From the NCBI GenBank assembly GCA_020723085.1, contig DYJN01000009.1:31486-81128 (forward strand): a stretch of DNA of 49,643 bases, written 5' to 3'. Positions 27,043-36,423 of the stretch are shown piece by piece; positions within the stretch are counted from its first letter, which is position 1; the number at the start of each line of letters is the position of its first letter. The position numbers and the translations under genes are program-made. The notes below the pieces were generated by a model. That model was not told the DNA's origin. It ran no database searches and saw only the letters and a list, made by a program, of their open reading frames with translations. The stretch comes from Arcobacter sp. (GTDB lineage Bacteria > Acidobacteriota > Terriglobia > Bryobacterales > Bryobacteraceae).

Positions 27043-27065
27043 CGCCGCTTTCCATGAAAGCGGCG
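27043..27065 (-). terminator. Hairpin between the SEC-C gene and the PHP gene
   Basis: CGCCGCTTTC-CAT-GAAAGCGGCG, a perfect 10-base-pair stem about 50 bases after the SEC-C stop and 12 bases before the PHP start. There is no long T-run, so it is either a weak terminator or a leader element of the PHP gene. Confidence 0.45.
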
Positions 27066-27115
27066 TGTCGAAGGCGTGAATTGAGGATCAAACAAAACGG
27101 ATCAGAATTGTTTGG

Positions 27116-28633
27116 CTACTCCGGCTTGCCGCAGCACTTCTTGTATTTCTTGCCGCTGCCGCAGGGACAGGGATCGTTGCGGCCCACCTTTTCGCTCCGT
27201 GCCGGCTCCGGGCGCAGCGCCTCCATGTCCTCGTCATCGTCGTCTTCGGGGAAGAACATCGGGCGGTAGCCCTCCCGCTCCAGCCGCATGTCGAGGGCGT
27301 GCGCCACCTCTTCCTCTTCCGTTTCCGAAAGCCCGCCGGCGCGCTCGGCGATCTTGTCGAACAGCCGCCGGATGCTTTTCGGCGTCGTCTCGTGCCGGAC
27401 GGCGAGCGCATAACCGAACAGCGCGGCCTCGCGCAGCTCTTCGTTCTGGAAGAAAGGCACAAGCTCGACAGCGAGATCTTCGGCAGGCAGCACGCCGGCG
27501 GCGTAAATCGCCTCCCGCGCCACCGCCGGATCCTCGCTTTTCAGAGCCGCCGCAATCTGGCGGAGATAGCGGCGGTCGCGCGTCCGCCACATGGCCTCTA
27601 CGGCGGCAGCCCGGGTCTCGCCGCGCCCGTATGCCTGAAGCACGAAGGCATGGAACTCCTCGCCCGCGCCGGGTTCGGCCAGCGCCGTCAGCGCGCCGGC
27701 CCACTCCTCGGGCGGGCGGCCCGCATCGCGCAAGACTTCGTGCAGGAAAGCCGAAACCTCCGGCTCCGCGGCCCGCGCCGCCAGCCCGCGGAGGGCCGCC
27801 CCTCGCACCGCCGCATCAAGATCCTTCCGCGCGCACTCCAGCAGCCGGTCGCGGGCGGCATCCGAGATCTCAGCGTCGGCGAAGCTGGCCGCCGCCCGGG
27901 CGCGGTAGCCGGGATCGGGATGATCCAGATATTCCAGAACCTCTGTTTCCGCCAGAAAGTCGAACAGCGGCAGCGCCTCTTCCGGATACAGGCTCAGGAT
28001 GTCGAACGGTTCGGGCGCCTCCCGCGGGCGTCCCGCCTCGATCTCCTCGATCGCCTCTTCCAGGGCCTTGCGCTCGTGCCTGTGCGCGCCGCCTTCGGGC
28101 AGCCGCGCCAGAGCCTCGCGCAGGCTGGGCAGCAGCCCGGGATCTCCGCACAGCGTCGCGCACAGCGCGCCTTCGTAGGGATCCCTTTCGATCGCCGCCC
28201 GGATCAGCTCCCGCAGCCTCGGATGGGCCGCGCCCAGCGACGCCAGCACGAACAACACGTCCGGCCGGTCGTCTTCAGGCGCCTGCCCGTAAGCTTCCAG
28301 CAGCGGCTCCACCGCCGTTTCGCCCAGCTCGGCGAATGCCTCTACGAGAGCATCGGGGACGCCCTCGTGGCCGTGTTTCAGCAGTTCCAGATAGAACGGC
28401 AGCGCCCGGGGGCTGCGGAAGCTCCGGTAGAGGTCGAAGATCTGCTCGGTGAGATCCGCCACCACGTCATGATCCGGCAGGGCGGCGATCTTCCCGAGCG
28501 CGTCCAGTGTCTCCTCCTCGCGCGCCAGCAGTGACTTCAGCAGGCGCCGGTCGAAGCCGATGCGGCCCTGCTCAGCCTCCCGGAGGAGGTCGAGCGCCGG
28601 CGTCCGGTCATATTGTTCGGGAAAAATCGGCAT
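27116..28633 (-). CDS. SEC-C zinc-motif protein with helical repeats
   Basis: 505 residues. The C-terminus is a complete SEC-C motif, [19 protein letters not shown] (about 486-504), which binds zinc in SecA and many solitary proteins. The preceding 450 residues are acidic, Leu/Ala-rich helices arranged like HEAT repeats ([21 protein letters not shown] and similar), so a scaffold or chaperone-like partner-binding role is likely. No enzymatic motif seen. It follows the ribosomal-protein operon but is separated by a strong hairpin whose 3' arm ends about 15 bases before the start, so it may be transcribed by readthrough. Confidence 0.8.
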   Translation of the reverse strand: MPIFPEQYDRTPALDLLREAEQGRIGFDRRLLKSLLAREEETLDALGKIAALPDHDVVADLTEQIFDLYRSFRSPRALPFYLELLKHGHEGVPDALVEAFAELGETAVEPLLEAYGQAPEDDRPDVLFVLASLGAAHPRLRELIRAAIERDPYEGALCATLCGDPGLLPSLREALARLPEGGAHRHERKALEEAIEEIEAGRPREAPEPFDILSLYPEEALPLFDFLAETEVLEYLDHPDPGYRARAAASFADAEISDAARDRLLECARKDLDAAVRGAALRGLAARAAEPEVSAFLHEVLRDAGRPPEEWAGALTALAEPGAGEEFHAFVLQAYGRGETRAAAVEAMWRTRDRRYLRQIAAALKSEDPAVAREAIYAAGVLPAEDLAVELVPFFQNEELREAALFGYALAVRHETTPKSIRRLFDKIAERAGGLSETEEEEVAHALDMRLEREGYRPMFFPEDDDDEDMEALRPEPARSEKVGRNDPCPCGSGKKYKKCCGKPE

Positions 28634-28647
28634 CGAAGAAACAGGCC

Positions 28648-28669
28648 GGGCGGCGCATGCGCGCCGCCC
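28648..28669 (-). terminator. Terminator-like hairpin after rplI
   Basis: GGGCGGCGC / GCGCCGCCC with a 4-base loop, followed on the minus strand by GGCCTGTTTCTTC. It lies between the rplI stop and the SEC-C start and may attenuate transcription into the SEC-C gene. Confidence 0.6.
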
Positions 28670-28693
28670 GCGCTGGAGGGAAAGGCAAAGGAA

Positions 28694-29146
28694 CTACTCG
28701 CCCTCTTCCTTGCTGACAGTCACCGGAATCTCGACGGAGACCTCGCGGTGGAGCTTCAGAGTCACCTTGTGCTCGCCGAGAGTCTTGATGGGATGCTCGA
28801 GGATGATCTTCTTGCGGTCGATCGAGTATCCCTGTTTCTCGAGCAGTTCGGCGATGTCTTTCGCGGTCACGGAACCGAAAAGCTGGTCGGCTTCGCCCGC
28901 CTTTTGCGCCGTCGAAAGCGTCACCCCGGACAGCATCCTGGCCAGTTCTTCGGCGGCAGCCTTCTCCTTCGCCTCGCGGCGCAGGGCGGCTTGCCGCTCC
29001 TGCTCGACGATTTTCCTGTTCGCTTCAGTGGCGGGCACGGCCAGGCGGCGCGGCAGGAGAAAGTTGCGCGCGAAGCCGTCGGCCACATTCACCACCTGCC
29101 CGCGCGATCCGAGCTTTTCGATGTCATCACGAAGGATCACTTCCAT
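28694..29146 (-). CDS. rplI: 50S ribosomal protein L9
   Basis: 150 residues, standard length. The N-terminal RNA-binding domain begins MEVILRDDIEKLGSRGQVVNVADGFARNFLLP, the classic L9 signature. A long connecting helix and the C-terminal domain (LFGSVTAKDIAELL) follow. GAAGGAG precedes the ATG at 29146, and only 3 bases separate it from the rpsR stop. Last gene of the rpsF-rpsR-rplI set. Confidence 0.98.
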   Translation of the reverse strand: MEVILRDDIEKLGSRGQVVNVADGFARNFLLPRRLAVPATEANRKIVEQERQAALRREAKEKAAAEELARMLSGVTLSTAQKAGEADQLFGSVTAKDIAELLEKQGYSIDRKKIILEHPIKTLGEHKVTLKLHREVSVEIPVTVSKEEGE

Positions 29147-29149
29147 CGC

Positions 29150-29464
29150 TCACTTCTCCTTCTCCACCGTGCCCACGAACGGCAACAGGGCCATGTTGCG
29201 GGCGATCTTGATCGCCTCGGTGATCCGCCGCTGGTTCTGCGCATTCAGTCCCGAAATGCGGCGAGGGATGATCTTGCCCCGTTCGGTCAGGAACTGGGAC
29301 AGCAGTTTTACGTCTTTATAGTCGATATAGTCGATCTTTTCCAGGCAAATCCGGTCGACTTTCTTGCGGCGGAAATACTGCCGCTTGCCGGTTGCGATGG
29401 CCTTGTCGGTTCCGGTCGGCCTCTGGCTGGCCGCGATGGGACGTCCGCTTTTCTGTTCTGCCAT
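29150..29464 (-). CDS. rpsR: 30S ribosomal protein S18
   Basis: 104 residues. The core [41 protein letters not shown] and the [14 protein letters not shown]-terminus are diagnostic. The first ~25 residues form a basic, disordered tail longer than in enteric S18. AGGGAG precedes the start. S18 pairs with S6 in the platform of the small subunit. Confidence 0.98.
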   Translation of the reverse strand: MAEQKSGRPIAASQRPTGTDKAIATGKRQYFRRKKVDRICLEKIDYIDYKDVKLLSQFLTERGKIIPRRISGLNAQNQRRITEAIKIARNMALLPFVGTVEKEK

Positions 29465-29488
29465 GGCTGATATCTCCCTCTATAAACC

Positions 29489-29929
29489 TCAGGCTTCCCC
29501 GCCTTCGGCTGCCGGAGCCGGCACGCCCGGCGCGGGCGGGACCGGCGGCGCGGGCATGGCCGGGGCTGCAGCGGGCTGCGGCGCGGGCCGCTTCCTGGCG
29601 CGCTTCTCGCGCTGCCTCGTCTTCTTCTCCAGCTTCTTCAGCTTCTCGTCGATCCGGACGGTCACCCAGCGGAGCACCATGTCGGTGACGCGCATGCGGT
29701 GCTCGATGTCCTTCACCGGATCCGGAGGCGCCTTGAACTGGATCAGCACATAATAGCCCTCGGTGAACTTCCCGATCTTGTAAGCCAGCTTCCGCCGGCC
29801 CCACTTGTCCACCTTCTCCACCGTTCCGCCGCCGGCGGTGATGGCGCCCTTGATCTGCTCGATGAAAGCGTCGATCTGCTCTTCCGGCGTATCCGGCTCG
29901 ACAATGAAGAATTCCTCGTAGATTCTCAT
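29489..29929 (-). CDS. rpsF: 30S ribosomal protein S6 with long Pro/Ala tail
   Basis: 146 residues. The first ~98 are a normal S6 (MRIYEEFFIVEPDTPEEQ, DKWGRRKLAYKIGKFTEGYYVLIQF). After that comes a Lys/Arg helix (LKKLEKKTRQREKRARKR) and a Pro/Ala-rich tail to the end, about 45 residues beyond the core. Its ATG overlaps the pth stop as ATGA and has AGAGAGGAAGA upstream. No single-strand-binding protein gene sits between rpsF and rpsR, unlike in Firmicutes. Confidence 0.97.
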   Translation of the reverse strand: MRIYEEFFIVEPDTPEEQIDAFIEQIKGAITAGGGTVEKVDKWGRRKLAYKIGKFTEGYYVLIQFKAPPDPVKDIEHRMRVTDMVLRWVTVRIDEKLKKLEKKTRQREKRARKRPAPQPAAAPAMPAPPVPPAPGVPAPAAEGGEA

Positions 29930-30528
29930 TCTTCCTCTCTCTTCGTTCCGCGGGCGCGGCGGTTATATGCCGCCATGGCCTTTTCGACGCCCTCGGTGAT
30001 GATGGATTCGGCCGCCTCGCACGCTTCGTCCAGCAGCCGGTCCAATTCCTGCCTCTGCCCGCTCCGCATGGGAGCGAGCACGAACTTCGCGCCATCGCGG
30101 ACCTCGCGGCCCGGATGGATGCCCAGCCGCAGCCGGGCGAAATCCTGCGTGCCCAGGCAGCGGATGATGTCTTCCACTCCATGGTGCCCGCCGGCCGAAC
30201 CCTTCGGACGGATCCTCAGGCTCAACCAAGGCAGGTCCAGGTCATCGTAGATCACCAGGAGCCGCTCCGGGCCCAGCTCCAGCTTCTCGAGCAGCCCTCT
30301 CACGGACTGCCCGCTCAGATTCATGAACGTCTGCGGCTTGGCCAGCAGCACCATCCTGTCTCCGATCCGGCCCTGCCCGGCCAGCGCCCGGCACTCGTAC
30401 CGGCTCAGCCGGATCGAATGCCTCGTTGCCAGCCGGTCCACCGTGAGGAAGCCCAGATTGTGCGGCGTCCACTCGTATTCGGGACCCGGATTGCCGAGCC
30501 CCGCCACCAGCACATCGACTTCCGCCAT
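29926..30528 (-). CDS. pth: Peptidyl-tRNA hydrolase
   Basis: 200 residues from the ATG at 30528. The TTG seven codons upstream is rejected because the family begins just before VAGLGNPGPEYEWTPHNLGF (catalytic His in HNLGF, Asn in GNPG). KPQTFMNLSGQSV, IYDDLDLP and GSAGGHHGVEDI complete the active site. It releases peptides from tRNAs that dropped off ribosomes. It overlaps rpsF by 4 bases and follows rplY by 21. Confidence 0.97.
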   Translation of the reverse strand: MAEVDVLVAGLGNPGPEYEWTPHNLGFLTVDRLATRHSIRLSRYECRALAGQGRIGDRMVLLAKPQTFMNLSGQSVRGLLEKLELGPERLLVIYDDLDLPWLSLRIRPKGSAGGHHGVEDIIRCLGTQDFARLRLGIHPGREVRDGAKFVLAPMRSGQRQELDRLLDEACEAAESIITEGVEKAMAAYNRRARGTKREEE

Positions 30529-30549
30529 GGCATGCCGGCCTGAGAACAA

Positions 30550-31224
30550 TTACTTCTTCTTCTCGGCGCCTTCCTCTTCCTTCTTGCCCTTCTTGACCAC
30601 CTCGGGCTCGGCGGCAGCCGCAGCCTCGCCGGCGGCCGCTTCCGCCGTCTCCTCGGCCGATCCGCGCGTCGCCACGACGTGCGAGATCACCAGGTCAGCC
30701 GGGCTGAGCAGCTTCATCGAACCGCTGAGCGGAATGTCGCCCGCGCGCAGGCTCTGCCCGATGGTGAGTTCGGACACGTCCATCGTAAAGTGCTCCGGAA
30801 TTTCATCCGGAACGCACTCGATCTCGACCTCCCGGCTCACCACTTCGTACAAGCCGCCCTGCTCCTTCACGCCGCGCGGATCGCCTGTGGTGTGGACGGG
30901 CACTTTTACGTGCAGGCGCTTGGTCAGGTCGATCCGCTTCAAATCGACGTGCAGCAGGCTGCTCTTCACCGGATCATGCTGCCAGTCGACCACCATCACC
31001 GGCGTCGTCTCCACGCCCTGGATGTCCAGGTTGAAGATGGTGTTCACGCCGGACGATGAATGCAGGATCCGCTGGATCTCTTTCGGGCTGACGCTGACCG
31101 CCACGGACTCCTTGCCCGCGCCATAGACGACCGCCGGAATCCGCATGCGCGCCCGCAGCCGCCGGGCTTCGTTCTTGCCCCGCCCCGGCCGCGGCTCGGC
31201 GGCGATGGTAATATCCTTTCTCAT
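30550..31224 (-). CDS. rplY: 50S ribosomal protein L25 (CTC/TL5 form)
   Basis: 224 residues: an L25-type 5S-rRNA-binding domain (RMRIPAVVYGAGKESVAVSV, HVDLKRIDLTKRLHVKVPVH) plus the β-domain of the CTC form (DVSELTIGQSLRAGDI), then an Ala/Glu/Lys tail. CAGGAG lies upstream of the ATG at 31224. The neighbourhood prs-rplY-pth is the usual one in Deltaproteobacteria and Acidobacteria. Confidence 0.97.
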   Translation of the reverse strand: MRKDITIAAEPRPGRGKNEARRLRARMRIPAVVYGAGKESVAVSVSPKEIQRILHSSSGVNTIFNLDIQGVETTPVMVVDWQHDPVKSSLLHVDLKRIDLTKRLHVKVPVHTTGDPRGVKEQGGLYEVVSREVEIECVPDEIPEHFTMDVSELTIGQSLRAGDIPLSGSMKLLSPADLVISHVVATRGSAEETAEAAAGEAAAAAEPEVVKKGKKEEEGAEKKK

Positions 31225-31245
31225 AACTCTGCTCCTGTCCTTGTC

Positions 31246-32193
31246 TCAGACGAATAAACTGCTCACCGAAGTGGCTTCGTGAATGCTCTGCATCGCTTTG
31301 GCCAGCAACGGAGCCACCGACAAAACGCGGATCCGCGCGCACGCGCGCGCCTCGTCCCGCAGCGGGATCGAATCGGAGACGATCACCTCCCGCAGCGCCG
31401 ACCTCTCGATGTTGTGCATCGCCGGCCCGGAGAGGATCGGATGAGTCGCGCAAGCCGTCACGCTCACGGCGCCCGCATCCAGCAGTGCCGCGCTGGACTT
31501 GCCGAGCGTCCCCGCCGTGTCGATCAGGTCGTCCACCAGCAGGCAGTCCAGCCCCCGCACGTCGCCGATGATGTTCATCACATCGCTTTCGTTGGGCCGC
31601 TCGCGGCGCTTGTCGATGATCGCCAGCGGCGCCTCCAGCCTCTTGGCGAACGCCCGCGCCCGCTCCACGCCGCCCGCGTCGGGCGAGACGACGATCAGCC
31701 GGGAAAGGTCGAAATTCTGCTTCACGTAATCGATCATCACCGGCGCCGCAAACAGGTGGTCCACCGGGATATCGAAGAAGCCCTGGATCTGCGCCGCATG
31801 CAGGTCCAGAGTCAGCAGCCGGTGTGCGCCGGCGCGCTCCAGCATGCTGGCGATCACCTTGGCCGAGATCGGCACCCGCGGGCGGTCCTTGCGGTCCTGC
31901 CGCGCGTAGCCGTAGTACGGTATCACCGCCGTGATGCGGTCCGCCGAGGCGCGCTTCAGCGCGTCGATCATCAGGATCAGCTCCATCAGATGGCGGTCCG
32001 CCGGAGGGCATGTCGGCTGGATGAGGAATACGTCCGCCCCCCGCACGTTCTCCGTGATCTGCACCCAGATCTCGCCGTCGGAAAACGTCTTCACCGTCGC
32101 GCTGGCCAGCTCCACGCCGAGCTCGCGGCAGATCGCCCGAGCCAGCGCCGGGTTGGCGTTCCCGCTCAGAACCTTGAACCGATCACAATTCAT
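31246..32193 (-). CDS. prs: Ribose-phosphate pyrophosphokinase (PRPP synthetase)
   Basis: 315 residues, full length. FSDGEIWVQI, DRHLMELILMIDALKRASA, VIPYYGYARQDRKDRPRVPI and LLVDDLIDTAGTLGKSSAAL (PRPP-binding loop) are intact. It makes PRPP from ribose 5-phosphate and ATP, feeding apt three genes upstream and nucleotide synthesis. The start (GAGAGAC upstream) overlaps the end of ispE by 11 bases. Confidence 0.98.
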   Translation of the reverse strand: MNCDRFKVLSGNANPALARAICRELGVELASATVKTFSDGEIWVQITENVRGADVFLIQPTCPPADRHLMELILMIDALKRASADRITAVIPYYGYARQDRKDRPRVPISAKVIASMLERAGAHRLLTLDLHAAQIQGFFDIPVDHLFAAPVMIDYVKQNFDLSRLIVVSPDAGGVERARAFAKRLEAPLAIIDKRRERPNESDVMNIIGDVRGLDCLLVDDLIDTAGTLGKSSAALLDAGAVSVTACATHPILSGPAMHNIERSALREVIVSDSIPLRDEARACARIRVLSVAPLLAKAMQSIHEATSVSSLFV

Positions 32194-33139
32194 GTCTCTC
32201 GTACCGGCTGACGGGCGGCCAATCGTTTCCGATCACGTGCTCCCGCAAACTCCCCAGCACGCGCGCGCGATACCGCGCCCGGCTGAGCAATGTCGTCGAG
32301 AAAACTTTCAGAGGTTCCTTGGAGAACTTCGGAAGGGCTCCCTGAAGCTTGGCCCGGTCTGGAAACACCCCGAAGAGTGCTGCCCCGCTGCCGGAGAGCC
32401 GTGCAGCATGAGCCCCGAGCCGTTCGAGTTTTCTCTTCCACCGCGCCAGCTCCGGATGAAGCCCGAACACGGCGGCCTCGAAATCGTTCTCTGTGCCGGA
32501 CAGATTCTCCATCCGCCAGACAAACGACTGGAAAACATTCAGTTTACGGGAATCGAAGGGGGAAGTCAATGAGGGCCGCCCGAGCGCCCGGTAGGCTTCC
32601 GCCGTCGACACGTGCACCGGGGGCGCCAGGATCAGCATGCTGCACGGGCGCGCCTCCGGCAGGGGATACAACTCCTCGCCCCGCCCCAGCCCCAGCGCGG
32701 TCCCCCCATAAAGGAAGAACGGAACGTCGCTGCCCAGCGACTCCGCCATGCGGCGCAGCCTGCCGAGCGGGGTTCGCCGCCCGGTGAGCGCTCCGAGAGC
32801 CAGCAGCACCGCCGCCGCGTTGCTCGATCCGCCGCCCAGCCCCGCTCCCATCGGAATCCGCTTCCGCAGCTTCATCCGGAGCGCGCCGCGCACGCCTTCG
32901 CTCTCGCAGTAGAGCCGGGCCGCCCGCAACGCCAGGTTGTCCGGGATCGCCAGCGCATCCTCCAGCTCGATCTCAAGGCCCCGCCGCGCCGGCGCGAAGT
33001 CGAACTCGATCCGGTCGTGCAGCCCGACCGTCTGGAACACCGTCCGCAGCTCGTGGTAGCCGTCCGCCCTCCTGCCCAGCACTTTCAGGCTGAGGTTCAC
33101 CTTCGCGAACGAAGGCACGGCGGCGCGGCGCGGAGGCAT
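32183..33139 (-). CDS. ispE: 4-diphosphocytidyl-2-C-methyl-D-erythritol kinase
   Basis: 318 residues. GHMP-kinase pattern: FAKVNLSLKVLGRRADGYHEL at the N-terminus, IPMGAGLGGGSSNAAAVLLAL as the phosphate loop and LSGSGAALFGVF near the C-terminus. It phosphorylates CDP-ME in the MEP isoprenoid pathway. The ATG at 33139 shares one base with the apt stop (TGATG). A GTG one codon earlier is equally possible. Confidence 0.96.
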   Translation of the reverse strand: MPPRRAAVPSFAKVNLSLKVLGRRADGYHELRTVFQTVGLHDRIEFDFAPARRGLEIELEDALAIPDNLALRAARLYCESEGVRGALRMKLRKRIPMGAGLGGGSSNAAAVLLALGALTGRRTPLGRLRRMAESLGSDVPFFLYGGTALGLGRGEELYPLPEARPCSMLILAPPVHVSTAEAYRALGRPSLTSPFDSRKLNVFQSFVWRMENLSGTENDFEAAVFGLHPELARWKRKLERLGAHAARLSGSGAALFGVFPDRAKLQGALPKFSKEPLKVFSTTLLSRARYRARVLGSLREHVIGNDWPPVSRYERHEL

Positions 33140-33660
33140 CACTTCTCGTAATGGATCAGGGAGAACACGTCGTAGCCGGCCAGCTTGCCGCGGCCGTGCA
33201 GAAAATCCAGTTCCACCAGGAACCCGAGCCCGGCGACCGTGCCGCCAAGCTTCTCCACCAGCTTGGCCACGGCGGCGGCGGTTCCTCCGGTGGCCAGCAC
33301 GTCATCGATGATCAGGACACGCTGCCCCGCAGTGATGGCGTCCCGGTGCATCTGGAGGCTGTCGGCGCCGTATTCGAGCGCGTACTCGACGCTGACGGTT
33401 TCCGCCGGCAGCTTGCCCGGCTTGCGCACCGGCACGAAACCCGCCTCGAGCGCATAGGCCATCGCCGGGGCAAAGAAAAAGCCGCGCGCCTCGACGCCCA
33501 CGACGAGATCCACCTGGATCCCTTCGTAGTGCCGCTTCAGCGCGTCGATCGTCTCGCGCCACCCCTGCGGGTGCTTCAGCAACGTGGTGATGTCGTAGAA
33601 ATTGATGCCGGGCTTCGGGAAATCCGGCACCTCGCGGATCAGCTTTTTGAGATCGAGCAT
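33139..33660 (-). CDS. apt: Adenine phosphoribosyltransferase
   Basis: 173 residues. [35 protein letters not shown] and the PRPP motif [17 protein letters not shown] are all present. It salvages adenine using PRPP, which links it to prs in the same operon. Co-transcribed after acyP with a 14-base gap. Confidence 0.97.
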   Translation of the reverse strand: MLDLKKLIREVPDFPKPGINFYDITTLLKHPQGWRETIDALKRHYEGIQVDLVVGVEARGFFFAPAMAYALEAGFVPVRKPGKLPAETVSVEYALEYGADSLQMHRDAITAGQRVLIIDDVLATGGTAAAVAKLVEKLGGTVAGLGFLVELDFLHGRGKLAGYDVFSLIHYEK

Positions 33661-33674
33661 GGGCGCAGGTGGAT

Positions 33675-33971
33675 TCAGGACCGGATGGAGAATCCACTTG
33701 ATTGTAACAAAGGCGCCTCCTGCTCTTCGACATGCCGCACATCGCTGAACCGCGGCCCTTGCCGCAGCCGCATGGAGAACTCGTCCAGTTGCTCCTGCAA
33801 GCCGCAGGCATAGACTTCCACGCTGCCGTCGTCACAGTTCCGCACCCAGCCGCTCACTCCGATCTGCGACGCCCAATGCTGCGCGAACCACCGGTACCCC
33901 ACGCCCTGCACGAGCCCTTTCACGATGAACCGCCGCCCCTGCTTCCGCGACTGCCTCGCCATCACTCTCAT
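33675..33971 (-). CDS. acyP: Acylphosphatase
   Basis: 98 residues (95 from the second ATG at 33962). [18 protein letters not shown] carries the substrate-binding Arg and [18 protein letters not shown] the catalytic Asn. Cleaves acyl phosphates. First gene of the acyP-to-rplI run, only 29 bases from divergent hemB, so the two promoters must be very close. Confidence 0.95.
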   Translation of the reverse strand: MRVMARQSRKQGRRFIVKGLVQGVGYRWFAQHWASQIGVSGWVRNCDDGSVEVYACGLQEQLDEFSMRLRQGPRFSDVRHVEEQEAPLLQSSGFSIRS

Positions 33972-34000
33972 TATGGCCGCGCGGGTACAATCAGGATGTC

Positions 34001-34978
34001 ATGCCCTTCCCCGTCCACCGCATGCGCCGCATGCGCTCCACCGAGCCCCTCCGGCGCCTGGTTCGGGAAACCACGATCGAGCCGTCCGACCTCGTCCTGC
34101 CTCTGTTCGTCACCGAGGGCGAGCGCGTCCGCAATCCGATTTCGTCGATGCCCGGCAATTTCCAGCTCTCCATTGACGAGCTCGTCCAGGAATGCGCCGA
34201 ATGCGTCGAACTCGGCCTCGGCGGCGTCATCCTGTTTGGAATCCCGGAGCACAAGGATGAACTGGCCAGCGAGGCTTACCGCGAGGACGGCATCGTGCAG
34301 CGCGCCGTCCGCGCCCTGAAAACCCGCTACCCCGGGCTCGTCGTGATCACCGACGTCTGCAACTGCGAGTACACCAGCCACGGACACTGCGGCAAAGTGG
34401 TCGATGGCGATGTCGACAACGACGCCACACTGGAATGGCTGGCCGCTTCCGCCGTCAGCCACGCGCGCTCGGGCGCCGACATCGTCGCTCCCTCCGACAT
34501 GATGGACGGCCGCGTCGCCGCCATCCGCCGCGCTCTCGACCAGGCGGGCTACGTCAAGACCCCCATCCTCAGCTACGCCGCCAAGTACGCCAGCGTCTTC
34601 TACGGTCCGTTCCGTGAAGCCGCCGAGAGCGCCCCGCAGTTCGGCGACCGCCGCAGCTACCAGATGGATCCGCCCAACGCGCGCGAGGCGATGCGCGAAA
34701 TCGCGCTCGACATCGAAGAGGGCGCCGACATGATCATGGTGAAGCCCGCCATGCCCTACCTCGACATCCTGCGCATGGCGCGCGACCGTTTCGACGTGCC
34801 TCTGGCCGCGTACCAGGTTTCCGGTGAATTCTCCATGATCAAGGCTGCCGCCGCCAGCGGCTGGCTTGACGAACAGCGCGCCATGATGGAGTCGCTCACC
34901 GCCATCCGCCGCGCCGGGGCGGACGTGATCCTGACGTATTTCGCGCGCGAAGCCGCACGGCTGCTCGCGGGCGGCTGA
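34001..34978 (+). CDS. hemB: Porphobilinogen synthase (5-aminolevulinate dehydratase)
   Basis: 325 residues. The zinc-type metal site [11 protein letters not shown] (Cys120, Cys122, Cys130), the two Schiff-base lysines in [15 protein letters not shown] and [11 protein letters not shown], and [13 protein letters not shown] are present. Condenses two 5-aminolevulinates in haem/tetrapyrrole synthesis. AGGA lies 6-9 bases upstream of the ATG. TACAAT at 33986-33991 could be a -10 box, but it would leave only a very short leader. Confidence 0.97.
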   Translation: MPFPVHRMRRMRSTEPLRRLVRETTIEPSDLVLPLFVTEGERVRNPISSMPGNFQLSIDELVQECAECVELGLGGVILFGIPEHKDELASEAYREDGIVQRAVRALKTRYPGLVVITDVCNCEYTSHGHCGKVVDGDVDNDATLEWLAASAVSHARSGADIVAPSDMMDGRVAAIRRALDQAGYVKTPILSYAAKYASVFYGPFREAAESAPQFGDRRSYQMDPPNAREAMREIALDIEEGADMIMVKPAMPYLDILRMARDRFDVPLAAYQVSGEFSMIKAAAASGWLDEQRAMMESLTAIRRAGADVILTYFAREAARLLAGG

Positions 34979-35112
34979 ACGGCCTGCGCATCCAGCCCCT
35001 TGACTCCTCCCTGGCCCAAGCGCATGCTGGCGTGACTGGCAACTCTGGACAAGATTATCGACAAATGAGACAGTGGGGCTGGTAGGAGCGGACAACAGAG
35101 TAGCCTGGAGGA

Positions 35113-35445
35113 GTGAAGCTCGCCCTGGCTCTCAACGGCATCATGCTCGACATGGCCGCGGCGCGTCACGTGGCCTCATCCTTGGCCCCGGGCGGCACGT
35201 GGAGGATTGTGGAGCCGTTCGCAGGCGACCGCGAGGAAGACAATCTCAACCCGGTCGGGCGGGTCTTTTACTCCGCCTCCACCGTGATCTGCACGCCGGC
35301 GTCGCGGGCGCAGGAGGCCGGCCTCGCGCTGGGCGCGCAGGCGGGGGAGAGACGCATCCGCGACGTCGTGCTCGCTGGCGGTTTCCGGAACTTCCGCAGG
35401 GCCGCGCAGACACCCTTCAATCTCGTATTCGAGGCGCGGGCCTGA
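35113..35445 (+). pseudogene. C-terminal remnant of a class I SAM-dependent methyltransferase
   Basis: 110 codons from a GTG. AARHVASSLAPGGTWRIVEPFAGDREEDNLNPVGRVFY and ICTPASRAQEAGLALGAQAGE match the C-terminal third of a methyltransferase family of about 350 residues with an N-terminal winged helix. Everything before AARHV, including the SAM-binding glycine loop, is missing, and the 134 bases upstream to hemB show no continuation. The first residues (MKLALALNGIMLDM) look unrelated. Most likely a decaying gene fragment. Confidence 0.65.
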
Positions 35446-35585
35446 GAACGGCCGGCCCTGCCATGCCGCCGGGCGGGGGCGCTGCCTGAGTGGCGGGGCG
35501 CGGCCTTCCCGCCGGCCGCCCTGTTCAGGATCCTTGCATCTGAAATCCGGCCCCGGGAACAGCCCTCGCCCGGACCTCGTGTGAT

Positions 35586-36422
35586 ATGTTAGTAGCTTCC
35601 ATGGAACGCACGAAGGACCCTGCTGCGCTTGCCTCCATCTGCAAGCAGATCCGCCGCCATATCATTACCATGACCGGTTCGGCCAAGAGCGGCCATCCGG
35701 GCGGTTCGCTGTCCGCGGTCGAGATCGTCGTCACGCTCTATTGGGACGTCATGCGGCATGACCCGGCGCGCCCCGATTGGCCGGACCGCGACCGCTTTAT
35801 TCTCTCCAAGGGCCACGCCGCCCCGGTGCTCTACGCCGCCCTCGCCGAGTGCGGCTACACGCCGAAGGAAACGCTCAACACCCTTCGCAAGATCGGCTCG
35901 ATCTACCAGGGACACCCGGACAAGCGCTTCATCCCGGTGCTGGAAGCCTCCACCGGCTCTCTCGGCGAAGGACTGAGCGCCGGCATCGGCATGGCGCTCG
36001 CCGCGCGGCTCGACAAGCGCGATTGCCGCACGTATGTCCTCCTCGGCGACGGCGAAATCCAGGAAGGCCAGATCTGGGAAGCGGCGATGTTCGCCTCCTT
36101 TCACAAGGTCGACAACCTCTGCGCCATCGTCGATTACAACAAGCTGCAGCTGGACGGCTTCGTGAAGGACATCCTCGATCTCGAGCCGCTCGCCGACAAG
36201 TGGCGCGCCTTCGGCTGGCACGTCATCCCAGTCGACGGGCACGACATCGCCGCCCTGCAAAAGGCCTTTGCGGAGGCCGCCGCCACGAAAGGGAAGCCCA
36301 CCGTGATCATCGCGCACACCGTGAAGGGCAAAGGTGTGAGCTTCATGGAGAACAGCCCGAAATACCACGGCGTGGCGCCCACGCCCGAGGAAGTCGAACT
36401 CGCCCTGAAGGAGCTTGCCTGA
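35586..36422 (+). CDS. Transketolase, N-terminal (thiamine-diphosphate-binding) subunit
   Basis: 278 residues (273 from the ATG at 35601, which may be the true start). TGSAKSGHPGGSLSAVEIV, SKGHAAPVLYAAL and the ThDP/Mg motif LLGDGEIQEGQIWEAAMFA...DYNKLQ are all seen. Split transketolases use this chain plus a separate C-terminal chain, encoded here immediately downstream. Neither start has a clear Shine-Dalgarno. Role: non-oxidative pentose-phosphate carbon transfer. Confidence 0.94.
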   Translation: MLVASMERTKDPAALASICKQIRRHIITMTGSAKSGHPGGSLSAVEIVVTLYWDVMRHDPARPDWPDRDRFILSKGHAAPVLYAALAECGYTPKETLNTLRKIGSIYQGHPDKRFIPVLEASTGSLGEGLSAGIGMALAARLDKRDCRTYVLLGDGEIQEGQIWEAAMFASFHKVDNLCAIVDYNKLQLDGFVKDILDLEPLADKWRAFGWHVIPVDGHDIAALQKAFAEAAATKGKPTVIIAHTVKGKGVSFMENSPKYHGVAPTPEEVELALKELA

Positions 36423-36423
36423 G

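Noticed and set aside
28831-28860. CCCTGTTTCTC inside rplI as a third repeat copy
   Set aside because: It lacks the CAGGAA-N7 partner and is ordinary L9 coding sequence.
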